From positions 1 to 49,903 of the forward strand of contig CAZKUR010000023.1 in assembly GCA_964556005.1 (NCBI GenBank): a stretch of DNA of 49,903 bases, in the 5' to 3' direction. This document shows positions 8,510-16,318 of this stretch, one piece after another. The notes below the pieces were generated by a model, which had not been told where the DNA came from, did not search any database, and saw only the letters and a list, made by a program, of their open reading frames with translations. Source of the DNA: CAZKUR01 sp964556005 (lineage in GTDB: Bacteria > Bacteroidota > Ignavibacteria > Ignavibacteriales > Ignavibacteriaceae). Position numbers and translations under genes: made by a program. Positions within the stretch are counted from its first letter, which is position 1. Each line of letters begins with the position of its first letter.

Positions 8510-9943
8510 TTATACAATCTCCATTTCCGCTTTCATCTGCTTTCGTTCTTCGGGGGTTTTGCCTCCGGGAATTTCAATCACTTCCAAAATCAAATCATGC
8601 AATCCGACTACCTTGCACGGAAGCTTATAATATTCTACCAATTCTCTCAACTGCTTCTTGCAATTAGCACAAGGTGAAACAACTATTTCCGCACCTGTTT
8701 TTTCAATTTGTTTTGCTTTTACATACCCGCCGATTTCCATTCTGAAATCATGAATTTCATCTATTGAAACAAGCCCGCCGCCGCCGCCGCAGCAATAATT
8801 ATTCTGTCCGTGAGGTTCCATCTCAACAAAATTTTTCGCAAATGACTGTAAAATTTCACGCGGCTGATTAACAATCCAGCCTGAGCGTGCAATGTTGCAA
8901 GGGTCATGGTAAGTAACCTTCTGAGTTATTATATCGGGATTTAATTTTATTTTCCCTTTTTTAAGGCAGTCCAAAGTATATTCCATAAAATTCATAACCG
9001 GGTAATTCTTTTTTCCGCCAAACACGGGAACAAAATCATGAGCAGACCTTGATGCATGCCCGCATTCTCCGATTAGAATTTTTTTACAGTTCAAACGTTT
9101 TACTTCATCCACTAACTGCTTAACTATATTTTCCAAATGCCAGTCGCTGTAAAAAAGTCCGTAGTTGATGCCATCATAATTGCCGGTACCTATCGTCCAT
9201 TTATCCCAATCGCCTGCGGCATACAGCACTGCTGCATTTCCCATAAGAGTATCAGGCTCAAGCAGGTAATCGCTAACGGCACAAAAGAATGCGTATTCTT
9301 TATCTGGTTTGTCAACGGGAAATTCTACTTTTATCCCAAGTGTTTCTTCCATCTCTTCCGAAAGAAATTCCAGCGTATTAAGCAGTGCGTTTTTAGGAAT
9401 CTTGGATGTATTGTGAGTTGTGCCTTCTAATTGTTCCCTCACACTTACCTGCAATGCTTTTGGTACTATTCCGATTAAGCTGAGTATATATCGCCCAAGA
9501 CGGGTAATAAGCCCATGGTCGACACCTAAGGGACATTCATTTGTGCAGCGTCTGCAAGCTGTACATCGATAAAACAAATCGCTCATTTCATTAATAATTT
9601 CATCCGTTAATTCGAATGATTTTACTGAGAAACGTGACTTTAGCCAGCCGCTGAAAGTGAAGTAACGTCTATATACATTTAATAACATGTTCGATTTGTA
9701 GCATGGAATGTCTCTATAATCCTGTGTTGCAACATAAATAGGACATGCAACAGCACATCGATTACACTTTGTGTTAGTCATGCAATAGGAATCCAGCAAA
9801 GGCTTGTAATCTGAAAAATTTAATATTGCGGCAAATGCTTCCAAAAACTTTGCAACTCTATTTTCGCATATAGGATTTTCAACATAATACGGATATTTAA
9901 TTTGTTTTACTTCTTCAACTTGTTTTACTAATGTTTCGGGCAT
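8510..9943 (-). CDS. HdrD/DsrK/HmcF-like iron-sulfur protein with CCG domains
   Basis: About 477 residues from the chosen start MPETLVKQ. The N-terminal part has two ferredoxin motifs, CNRCAVACP and CTACRRCTNECP. The C-terminal part has the cysteine-rich CCG signature: HDPCNIARSG, NYCCGGGGG and SPCANCKKQL, which in HdrB/HdrD binds a noncubane [4Fe-4S] pair at the heterodisulfide or thiol site. The upstream GTG/ATG at 9991 would lie in a sigma-54-like promoter (9979-9996), so ATG 9941-9943 is preferred. It is the first gene of the HdrD-NarI-FeS-NrfD operon; the substrate side (thiol/disulfide) is inferred from family. Confidence 0.87.
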   Translation of the reverse strand: MPETLVKQVEEVKQIKYPYYVENPICENRVAKFLEAFAAILNFSDYKPLLDSYCMTNTKCNRCAVACPIYVATQDYRDIPCYKSNMLLNVYRRYFTFSGWLKSRFSVKSFELTDEIINEMSDLFYRCTACRRCTNECPLGVDHGLITRLGRYILSLIGIVPKALQVSVREQLEGTTHNTSKIPKNALLNTLEFLSEEMEETLGIKVEFPVDKPDKEYAFFCAVSDYLLEPDTLMGNAAVLYAAGDWDKWTIGTGNYDGINYGLFYSDWHLENIVKQLVDEVKRLNCKKILIGECGHASRSAHDFVPVFGGKKNYPVMNFMEYTLDCLKKGKIKLNPDIITQKVTYHDPCNIARSGWIVNQPREILQSFAKNFVEMEPHGQNNYCCGGGGGLVSIDEIHDFRMEIGGYVKAKQIEKTGAEIVVSPCANCKKQLRELVEYYKLPCKVVGLHDLILEVIEIPGGKTPEERKQMKAEMEIV

Positions 9944-9978
9944 ATTAATTCTCTTAAATAATTTTTTCGTTTTGAAAA

Positions 9979-9996
9979 ATACAAGTTGCATACCAA
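9979..9996 (-). promoter_or_regulatory. candidate sigma-54 promoter for the HdrD-NarI-FeS-NrfD operon
   Basis: On the minus strand TTGGTATGCAACTTGTAT gives TGG-N8-TTG, the -24/-12 spacing of sigma-54 promoters, with T instead of C after the GG and T instead of C at the -12 GC. The predicted start of transcription near 9970 leaves a leader of about 27 bases before ATG 9943. Confidence 0.45.
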
Positions 9997-10192
9997 CGGC
10001 ATAATTATTTTTACAAACCGCTTGAGCTCAAACAAAATTGTAATGAAAAAAATAAGAGAAGGATGCGATTAACACATTAAATAAAAGAGTAATAGTTGTT
10101 TACCGTTTCAATAAACAAAAATGAAAAAATTTTATTTGACTTAATTTTACATTCAACAAAATGATCTGAGTACAGCTCAAAAGTGTTGTATG

Positions 10193-10230
10193 TGTTGCAA
10201 CAATATGTTGCAGTAAAACATTATTGCAAC
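10193..10230. promoter_or_regulatory. TTGCA-repeat cluster, possible activator-binding site
   Basis: A perfect palindrome TGTTGCAACA (10193-10202) is followed by TGTTGCAG (10207-10213) and ATTGCAAC (10223-10230). The cluster is in the middle of the divergent region between the HdrD-type operon and the NifX-DUF1847 gene, about 100 bases upstream of the rightward sigma-54-like promoter and 200 upstream of the leftward one. The same half-site recurs beside the other sigma-54 activators. Confidence 0.5.
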
Positions 10231-10325
10231 GCTTTATTAAAACAAAAAATTAAAATCTTAAAAATGAAATTATTTAAAGCATACTAAACAAAGCATTTGA
10301 AATATTAACAGACTCCATTCATTAG

Positions 10326-10343
10326 TTGGCATATATGTTGTTT
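10326..10343 (+). promoter_or_regulatory. candidate sigma-54 promoter for the NifX-DUF1847 gene
   Basis: TTGGCATATATGTTGTTT gives TGGCA at -24 and TTG at -12 with the canonical eight-base spacer between TGG and TTG. It lies about 33 bases before ATG 10375, whose ribosome site is AAAGAAAGG. Confidence 0.55.
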
Positions 10344-10374
10344 AAAATGAAATGTAAATAAAAAGAAAGGTATA

Positions 10375-11337
10375 ATGATTTACGGGATCCCCCTATTTGG
10401 AAATAGAGTTGCTCCGCGCTGCACAATTGCCGATTCCATTTTATTAATAAAAATAATAATGAATCGAATTGTGTACAAGAAGGTTTTAAAAATCGATGAG
10501 AAGTCATGGAACAGCTTATTAAAAATTTTTAATGCTAATAACGTGGATACACTTGTGTGCGGAGGAATTAATTATGACAGCAGGAAATTAACAACTGATC
10601 AGGGAATTTCAGTTATCGACAATGTTGCATGTTCGGATAATGAAGTAGTAGAAGCAATAAAAACAAAAACATTGAAGGCAGGATTCGGATTTTCAATTAG
10701 AACAGAGAACGATTTAAAAGTATCAAATAATATTTATGTAAAGAAAAACACCGGATTAACGGAAGAAATAGATTGTCTTGCATGCGAGGATTATCGATGT
10801 ATTGAAGGCAAACCATGCAGTTTATCTTCACAATTAATTTCCGAACCGGGTAGCAGAGAGACTACACATATGTTAAATTCGGCAATGGATATTTCCCTTG
10901 AAAATGAGAGAGTTCTCTGCCGAATCTCCGAATTGATATACTTTGCAATTGAGATGAATTATAAAAAAATCGGGATTGCATATTGTACCGACCTCGTTGA
11001 GCCTGCCGGAATTGTTGCTCAGGTTATGCGTCGTTTCTTTGATGTAGTTCCCGTCTGCTGCAAAATCGGAGGTAAGCGACTAACCGATGTATCTTTATCC
11101 GAGAATGAGAAAATTGCTTGTAATCCATCCGGGCAGGCGGAACTTCTTAACGGTACCGGAACCGACTTTAATATAATTATAGGCCTGTGTATCGGCACGG
11201 ATTGTATCTTTACCGAATTAAGTAACGCCCCGGTTTCAACTTTATTTGTGAAAGATAAGTCCCTTGCAAATAACCCTATTGGTGCAGTCTATTCGGATTA
11301 TTATTTAAAAGAAGTTACTAATACACAGGTTACATAA
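10375..11337 (+). CDS. NifX-like domain fused to DUF1847 metal-binding domain
   Basis: A 320-residue protein. Residues ~1-105 read as a NifX-like cofactor domain (SILLIKI strand, LVCGGI at 60-65, ISVIDNVAC at 78-86). Residues ~125-315 fit DUF1847: the cysteine group C134-x2-C137-x4-C142-x5-C148, YKKIGIAYCTDL and DFNIIIGLCIGTDC, all typical of these cysteine-rich putative metal-binding proteins. No signal peptide, so cytosolic. It is the first rightward gene opposite the HdrD operon and precedes a Usp-like gene and activator 1. The biochemical function is unknown; the fusion suggests a metal cluster carried by a cysteine-rich partner. Confidence 0.7.
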   Translation: MIYGIPLFGNRVAPRCTIADSILLIKIIMNRIVYKKVLKIDEKSWNSLLKIFNANNVDTLVCGGINYDSRKLTTDQGISVIDNVACSDNEVVEAIKTKTLKAGFGFSIRTENDLKVSNNIYVKKNTGLTEEIDCLACEDYRCIEGKPCSLSSQLISEPGSRETTHMLNSAMDISLENERVLCRISELIYFAIEMNYKKIGIAYCTDLVEPAGIVAQVMRRFFDVVPVCCKIGGKRLTDVSLSENEKIACNPSGQAELLNGTGTDFNIIIGLCIGTDCIFTELSNAPVSTLFVKDKSLANNPIGAVYSDYYLKEVTNTQVT

Positions 11338-11376
11338 ATTAAAATAACAGGATAAAATTAATAATTAGGAGGATAT

Positions 11377-11913
11377 ATGGCTATCCCAACATTTAACGCG
11401 GTAGGGTTTTGCGCGCACTATTCAAAACAGGGCGACTGGGCTTTTGATGTTGCACTTGAGCTTTCAAAGGTCCATAATAAAAAATTAAATGTCTTTTATT
11501 TTCTAAACGACCCGTTTGACGATAATGATACGCGAACGCAAGGATTATCGCACTCAGAGATAGAAAAACTTGCTGTCCAGGAGGAAAAAAAATTAAGGCT
11601 ATACTATGACTACCGTGCAGGTGAATTTCTTAACGTTGGTTTCCGTGTTTGCTATAACGATAACTGGACCGAACTTCATCGATGCTTATTAGTCAGGGAA
11701 TTTCAACTTCTCGTTTTGGGTTATACAAAAAAAGGCGCATACTTCGGAGATAAGCCGATTGAAGAATTTGCCGACAACTTTATTTCTCCCGTAATTCTTG
11801 TTGGTCCGGAAAGCCCGGGACAATTATTTTTTAACAGCAGGGCAACTTTATTGGCACCGAATTTAGGTCTCGATAAAGAAAAGTGGCAAAAATCGGAAAT
11901 TGCCCTGATATAA
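11377..11913 (+). CDS. universal-stress-protein-like protein
   Basis: A 178-residue cytosolic protein with the alternating strand-helix layout of Usp/HUP domains: FCAHYSKQGDWAFDVALELS near the start, a LNVFYFL strand, and LLVLGYTKKGAY then SPVILVGPE near residues 107-145, where Usp proteins carry the G-x2-G-x9-G(S/T) nucleotide loop. That loop is not clearly conserved, so ATP binding is doubtful. AGGAGG five bases upstream sets the start. It follows the NifX-DUF1847 gene by 39 bases and is probably co-transcribed with it. Confidence 0.6.
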   Translation: MAIPTFNAVGFCAHYSKQGDWAFDVALELSKVHNKKLNVFYFLNDPFDDNDTRTQGLSHSEIEKLAVQEEKKLRLYYDYRAGEFLNVGFRVCYNDNWTELHRCLLVREFQLLVLGYTKKGAYFGDKPIEEFADNFISPVILVGPESPGQLFFNSRATLLAPNLGLDKEKWQKSEIALI

Positions 11914-12047
11914 TGCTAAAATGTAAAAAATTTCTTCTTTTTTCTTCACTGCGAAAATAAAACGCATAGATATTGAATGAAGAATTTGATAATTTAAAAT
12001 ACGCATTATGCTAATTTATTTCGAAGTAAAAGATAAAGAAAAGGGCG

Positions 12048-13358
12048 ATGGACGAAGAGCTCAGTAATATTATTTTTAACAGCATAAGCGACGGAATATT
12101 TACCATTGATAAAAACTGCAAAATCACTTCCTTCAATAAAGCTGCAGAAAAAATCACCGGTTTCAGCGCTTCCGAAGCAAGAAACAAACACTGTTTCGAT
12201 ATTTTTAGGACGGATATTTGTAATAAAAGATGCGCTTTAAAGGATACACTTAAAACCGAAGAACCGATTGAAAACATCCGTGTTACCATAATTTCCCGCA
12301 GCGGCAACGAAATTCCAATCAGGGTTACAACTACAATATTAAGAGACAAAAATAATTCGATTATCGGAGCAGTTGAGCTATTTAGAGACATTTCGGAATT
12401 AGAAAATCTAAGAGAACGCATAAACAAAAAAAGAACGCTTGACGATATTGTGAGCATGAATCCCCGTATGCAGCAAATCATCAATTTGCTTCCGAGCATT
12501 GCCGAATCAGACTGCAACGTATTAATTCAAGGCCCAAGCGGATCGGGGAAAGAATTATTTGCACAGGTTATTCATAATCTTAGTTCACGTAAATACGGGC
12601 CTTACATAAAAATAAATTGCGCCGCACTTCCTGCGCAGCTTCTTGAATCCGAACTTTTCGGATATGAAAAAGGTGCCTTTACTGATGCAAAGCATGATAA
12701 ACCGGGGCAGTTTTGTCTTGCAACCGGCGGTACTCTTCTTCTTGATGAAATAAGCGAAATGGATATTTCTTTGCAGGTAAAACTTTTAAGAGTATTGAAT
12801 AATGGAGAATACCGGCCGCTGGGTTCGTCAAAAACTCTTTATTCGGATGCAAGAATTATTGCAGCTACAAATTCGGATTTGAAGCATGAAATTGAAACGA
12901 ACAGATTTCGCGAAGACCTCTTTTACAGAATTAATGTAATGAACATAAAGATTCCACCGCTGAGAGAAAGGCCTGAAGACATTCCGCTTTTAGTTGAGCA
13001 TTTCTTAAAAAAATATAGGAAAAAGAACAGAAACATTGTGGAAAAAATATCTCCTGAAGCTCTCCGCGCTTTAAGGAAATATAGTTTCCCGGGGAATGTC
13101 CGTGAACTGGAAAATGCAATTCAACATACATTTGTAATGTGCCGGGACGGTGTAATCTCACCTGAACATTTACCGGAATCAATTCTTGATGAAAATGTCA
13201 TTCAAGAAGATGTAACTCAAAGTTTAAAAAGTGAAAAAGAATTAATCATAGAAACTTTGAAAAGATTCAACGGAAATAAATCAAAAGCGGCTTTTGAACT
13301 TGGTATGCACCGGTCGACGTTATGGAGAAAGATAAAAGAATTGCGAGTGAATCTTTAA
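12048..13358 (+). CDS. sigma-54 activator 1: PAS(Cys3)-AAA-HTH, GAFTDA variant
   Basis: A 436-residue enhancer-binding protein. Residues ~1-120 are one PAS domain with cysteines 49, 58 and 62 (C-x8-C-x3-C). The AAA domain has Walker A GPSGSGKE (162-169), the sigma-54 loop as GAFTDA (209-214, usual form GAFTGA), Walker B GGTLLLDEIS and the PGNVRELEN arginine-finger region; a Fis-type helix-turn-helix ends the protein (NKSKAAFELGMHRSTLWRK). There is no receiver domain, so the PAS domain probably senses directly. Its neighbours suggest it controls the HdrD-NarI-FeS-NrfD operon and the NifX-DUF1847 gene. Confidence 0.88.
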   Translation: MDEELSNIIFNSISDGIFTIDKNCKITSFNKAAEKITGFSASEARNKHCFDIFRTDICNKRCALKDTLKTEEPIENIRVTIISRSGNEIPIRVTTTILRDKNNSIIGAVELFRDISELENLRERINKKRTLDDIVSMNPRMQQIINLLPSIAESDCNVLIQGPSGSGKELFAQVIHNLSSRKYGPYIKINCAALPAQLLESELFGYEKGAFTDAKHDKPGQFCLATGGTLLLDEISEMDISLQVKLLRVLNNGEYRPLGSSKTLYSDARIIAATNSDLKHEIETNRFREDLFYRINVMNIKIPPLRERPEDIPLLVEHFLKKYRKKNRNIVEKISPEALRALRKYSFPGNVRELENAIQHTFVMCRDGVISPEHLPESILDENVIQEDVTQSLKSEKELIIETLKRFNGNKSKAAFELGMHRSTLWRKIKELRVNL

Positions 13359-13503
13359 TTCAACACTGCTTATATTAAATTGTTTTAGAACATTGGGGAA
13401 TATATAGAAATTTACTATAATAAATTCCATCTTTCACTATTGAGAGAAAGAATCATTTAATTTTTGAACAAGGATTAATTGTAATTCCTGTAATAATCAT
13501 AAA

Positions 13504-13899
13504 ATGAAAAAAGGAGATAAAATATTATTATCAATAGATAGTATAGTAAACATAATCATTGGTTTGCTTTTACTATGCTATCCTTTAGGTGTAGGTAAGA
13601 TTTTAGGATTACCCCAGCCGGGAGAAAACTTTTATACTTTAATTTTGGGAGCAGTATTATTAGGAATTGGAATAGCTTTATTTATTGAATCGAAGTATTA
13701 CAATAGAGGTATGAGAGGTCTTGGGTTGGAAGGTGCAGTGGTAATAAATATAATAGCCAGTATCGTATTAATAATAATATTAATTTCGGGCACACTGAAT
13801 ATTTCAATTATTGGATCACTTATATTGTGGTTTATTGGGATTTTGGTATTTCTGATTGGTATAGTTGAAGGTTTCCGCGTTCGTTTGTTTAATAAATAA
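13504..13899 (+). CDS. small four-helix membrane protein, function unknown
   Basis: A 131-residue protein with four hydrophobic stretches (about residues 9-32, 43-62, 78-97 and 103-124) and a charged C-terminus. I recognise no catalytic motif. It resembles small DUF-type inner-membrane proteins; the 134-residue protein at 26885-27289 has a similar size and helix layout but clear homology is not visible. It stands alone, 145 bases after activator 1. Confidence 0.5.
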   Translation: MKKGDKILLSIDSIVNIIIGLLLLCYPLGVGKILGLPQPGENFYTLILGAVLLGIGIALFIESKYYNRGMRGLGLEGAVVINIIASIVLIIILISGTLNISIIGSLILWFIGILVFLIGIVEGFRVRLFNK

Positions 13900-13970
13900 C
13901 AATTACCTTTAACATATATTTATTTAACGGACTGAAGTATACGCAATGAACAGATATCTTATTTCATGAT

Positions 13971-14243
13971 TCAGTTTGATAGATCAAGAGATCCGATTAA
14001 TTTTTTTATACTATCGCAATTAAAATATTTTTTATAAACACCGCAGTTCCTGCACTCTTGTTTCTTGCAATTTTTATTACTCCAGTCGTAACTCCAGCAA
14101 GGTTTGTTGTGTCTGTTAAAAGCCATGCATTTTTCACGGTTTTCTTTTTTGCAATTTAATATACTGCAGCATGAAACCAAAGAATAAACAGCTTTAATTT
14201 CATTGATGCTTATTTTAATTCGTTTATCGTACGGCGAATACAT
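13971..14243 (-). CDS. cysteine-rich small protein (two-CW-like)
   Basis: A 90-residue protein with ten or more cysteines, mainly in SCCSILNC, REKC, KPCWSYDW and NCKKQECRNCGVYKKYFNC. The pattern of a CW pair followed by C-x2-C-x-VY resembles small CW-domain proteins found in anaerobes, which probably bind an Fe-S cluster or zinc. No signal peptide. It sits alone on the minus strand between a membrane protein gene and the NifX operon. The coding call rests on cysteine clustering and an uninterrupted frame. Confidence 0.5.
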   Translation of the reverse strand: MYSPYDKRIKISINEIKAVYSLVSCCSILNCKKENREKCMAFNRHNKPCWSYDWSNKNCKKQECRNCGVYKKYFNCDSIKKLIGSLDLSN

Positions 14244-14411
14244 TTGATCCTTTCCAGATCCGATTTTGAAAAAAGTTCCCGGTTGGAATTTTTTAAGCGA
14301 TGAATAAACCTTCTCGCTTGTACATTTTTAAAGTATAAACAAAAATGTTAAGCAGTTTTGCAGCCGTGCTGATTAGAAAAACCGGTTCATCGGATTCTAT
14401 TTTAATGCCGG

Positions 14412-14819
14412 TCATACTTCTGTTTCCAGGTTTTTTAATATTTCTTTATCCATCTTCCCGGTTTTTAAATTCATTATGACGCATTTCTGTTCGGCAGTTG
14501 CACAGATACTTTCATTGATAATAAAATTAAATTTTAACAACATCATATTGTGTTTGATATCTTCCACCCAAACAATACCAGAAGGCTTATCGAAAAGTTT
14601 AAGCTGCTTTTTATAAATTATATTTGTTGAAGTAACTGCCGGATATAAATCGTAGTAAAGCAGATTATCAATAGGAAGAATTTTTTCAAAGAGCTTGCAG
14701 CGTAAATCTTCCAGCCACTTAACAAAGACAATATTATTTACATGACCTGCCACGTCAATCTCATAGGTTTTTATTTCAAAATCCATTGAAGTTTTATATT
14801 TAAAATTATCCGAACTCAT
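14412..14819 (-). CDS. 4HBT/FadM-like hotdog thioesterase
   Basis: A 135-residue hotdog protein with the 4HBT-type active-site segment YEIDVAGHVNNIVFVKWLEDLR at residues ~19-40 (aspartate and the GHVNN loop), which normally precedes the catalytic helix of acyl-CoA thioesterases. It is the last gene of the leftward NifX operon and overlaps the preceding NifX-like gene in an ATGA, showing tight coupling. A paralogue sits at 37827-38222. The acyl-CoA substrate is unknown. Confidence 0.75.
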   Translation of the reverse strand: MSSDNFKYKTSMDFEIKTYEIDVAGHVNNIVFVKWLEDLRCKLFEKILPIDNLLYYDLYPAVTSTNIIYKKQLKLFDKPSGIVWVEDIKHNMMLLKFNFIINESICATAEQKCVIMNLKTGKMDKEILKNLETEV

Positions 14820-15190
14820 TGGTGTTCATGGTTATGTGTACAAACTTCATAACCGCTTAGTTTACCTTGAATAAAAAGGTTAATCGCTTCTTCGTAAAGA
14901 ATTCCCGGTGCAGTGATAACATTGATACCATATGAAAGAAAATTTGATACGGCTTTTTGTCCCATTCCTCCTGCTATAATCGTGTTTACTTTAAATTGGC
15001 TTACATAGCCGGGAAGCTGGCAGGCTCCGCTGTGCTCTCCCGCCAGCGGGTTAAAATATGTTTCATTTTTAATTACCTGCTTTTGTTCGTCAAGTTCGCA
15101 AACATTAAATTTGGAACACCTTCCGAAATGTTCTGCAACTATTTCGCTGTTTCCGTTTTCTTCAATTGCTACTGCTAAACGCTGATTCAT
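14816..15190 (-). CDS. NifX/NifB-type cofactor-binding domain protein
   Basis: About 124 residues from the chosen start MNQRLAVAIEENG, which has AAAGGA upstream. Hallmarks of the NifX fold are AEHFGRCSKFNVCELDEQ, the loop ending NTIIAGGMGQKAVSNF, and GINVITAPG. Two Cys and His residues (AGEHSGACQLPGY; tail CTHNHEHQ) could hold a metal cluster. Fifth gene of the leftward operon starting at 17170. A longer reading frame extends upstream but lacks a ribosome site and would run into the neighbouring gene's leader. Confidence 0.75.
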   Translation of the reverse strand: MNQRLAVAIEENGNSEIVAEHFGRCSKFNVCELDEQKQVIKNETYFNPLAGEHSGACQLPGYVSQFKVNTIIAGGMGQKAVSNFLSYGINVITAPGILYEEAINLFIQGKLSGYEVCTHNHEHQ

Positions 15191-15226
15191 TTTAGTTCCT
15201 TTTATAGATTGTGAATTAGATATCAA

Positions 15227-15625
15227 TTAAAAATTATTTTTTCTTTGTCTTCTTCTTCCTCTCCTTTGTCTTCCGAAATTTTGAAAGGAATCTTCTTTAA
15301 TAATAGGCAGTTTCCCTTCAATAAATTCCTGAACAATTTCTTTTACCCGGTCTCTTGAACATGCGTAAACATCAATACCGGCGGATTTCAAAAAGCGATA
15401 TGCATTTATTCCTATATCAATTGTAATTACTATGTTTGCATTTACTTCAATTATAAATTGCGAAGTTTGAATCCCGGCTCCTCCGAATAAATCTGCATAA
15501 GGATTGCGGAGAGATTCGAAATTATTTTTTTCCGAGTTGTAAATAATTATAAAAGGAGTCTTTCCGAATTTCTCCGCTACCAAAGAATCCGGCTCTAAGC
15601 CTTCGGATGTAATTGCAATTAACAT
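15227..15625 (-). CDS. NifX-type domain protein with basic tail
   Basis: A 132-residue NifX-family protein (MLIAITSEGLEPDSLVAEKFG at the start is split by a one-residue change from its paralogues; ANIVITIDIGINAYRF in the middle). Here the usual GG/GN loop is DIGINA, close to the SMEVGVKAY loop of the paralogue at 44266, suggesting the two are orthologous positions in two parallel operons. The last ~18 residues are an arginine-lysine-rich tail (GRQRRGRRRQRKNN) that could bind nucleic acid or a partner; its role is unknown. Confidence 0.72.
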   Translation of the reverse strand: MLIAITSEGLEPDSLVAEKFGKTPFIIIYNSEKNNFESLRNPYADLFGGAGIQTSQFIIEVNANIVITIDIGINAYRFLKSAGIDVYACSRDRVKEIVQEFIEGKLPIIKEDSFQNFGRQRRGRRRQRKNNF

Positions 15626-15637
15626 TGTATTAGGCCT

Positions 15638-15895
15638 TTACCTGTTCCCGAATCCTCTTCCACGGCCGCTGCCGTATTTTCTCCCAGCACCTTGACCGAA
15701 ACCTCCGCCGAAACAGTTCCCGGCACCTCCGCCGTATGGTCTTCCTCCGCGGCCTAAGCCGTAAACTATTTCGTTGTTCTCTACATTTTCATTCCCGGTT
15801 TCGGATTTTTCAATTCGAGAAGAACGGCAGCGTCCTCTTCCTCTGCCTGTCAAAGGTCCCTGTCCTCTTGGACCGGTTTTATCTAAGTTTGGCAT
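15638..15895 (-). CDS. DUF5320-type glycine/arginine-rich small protein
   Basis: An 85-residue low-complexity protein that starts MPNLDKTGPRGQGPLTGRGR, the signature of DUF5320 proteins, which accompany NifX-family and Mrp genes in anaerobes. The rest is Gly/Arg/Phe rich with two cysteines. AGGAG just upstream fixes the start. A paralogue (44631-44861) holds the matching place in the other NifX operon. No biochemical role is established to my knowledge. Confidence 0.75.
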   Translation of the reverse strand: MPNLDKTGPRGQGPLTGRGRGRCRSSRIEKSETGNENVENNEIVYGLGRGGRPYGGGAGNCFGGGFGQGAGRKYGSGRGRGFGNR

Positions 15896-15939
15896 GGTTA
15901 TCTCCTGCTGATTTTTTAAATTTTATTAATATGTTCATT

Positions 15940-16305
15940 TTAGTGTTCATGTTTTCCTTGTTCGAAACTTTTTTTAATAGTCGGTTCGAACAATTCTTTA
16001 AGTTCGTTTTTATAAAATTGTTCAATAGCCTCAACGGCTTTCATTTTACGTGCTAAAAATATTTTACCGCCGCCTGATTTTAATATTTCAAATGCATTAG
16101 GTCCGATATTTCCGACAATAAATACACTTATTCCTTTATCCAAATAATCCTGAAGATTTTCGTGATTGTGTCCTTCATTATTGTTAACAAATGATTCGAA
16201 GTCTTTTGTTTCCGTGTTAAATTGGATTAAATAATTTGCATGTCCGAATCTTTTAGCGACCGGGCTTTCCAAATTATTTCCGTCCGAACTGATTAAAATT
16301 AGCAT
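15940..16305 (-). CDS. NifX/NifB-type cofactor-binding domain protein
   Basis: About 121 residues from MLILISSDGNNLE; the frame is open further upstream but AAAGGA about nine bases before ATG 16303-16305 decides the start. AKRFGHANYLIQFNTETK, GHNHENL and FIVGNIGPNAFEIL closely match the protein at 1427-1789, and both end in a His-rich tail, so these are recent paralogues. Second gene of the leftward operon, between DUF89 and DUF5320. Confidence 0.78.
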   Translation of the reverse strand: MLILISSDGNNLESPVAKRFGHANYLIQFNTETKDFESFVNNNEGHNHENLQDYLDKGISVFIVGNIGPNAFEILKSGGGKIFLARKMKAVEAIEQFYKNELKELFEPTIKKSFEQGKHEH

Positions 16306-16318
16306 TACTGATAGTCCT

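Noticed and set aside
9137..9430. 97-codon plus-strand frame
   Set aside because: It lies antisense within the HdrD-like gene, which has full domain support.
8510..9991. HdrD-like start at 9991
   Set aside because: The extra 16 residues have no family match, lack a ribosome site, and overlap the sigma-54-like promoter.
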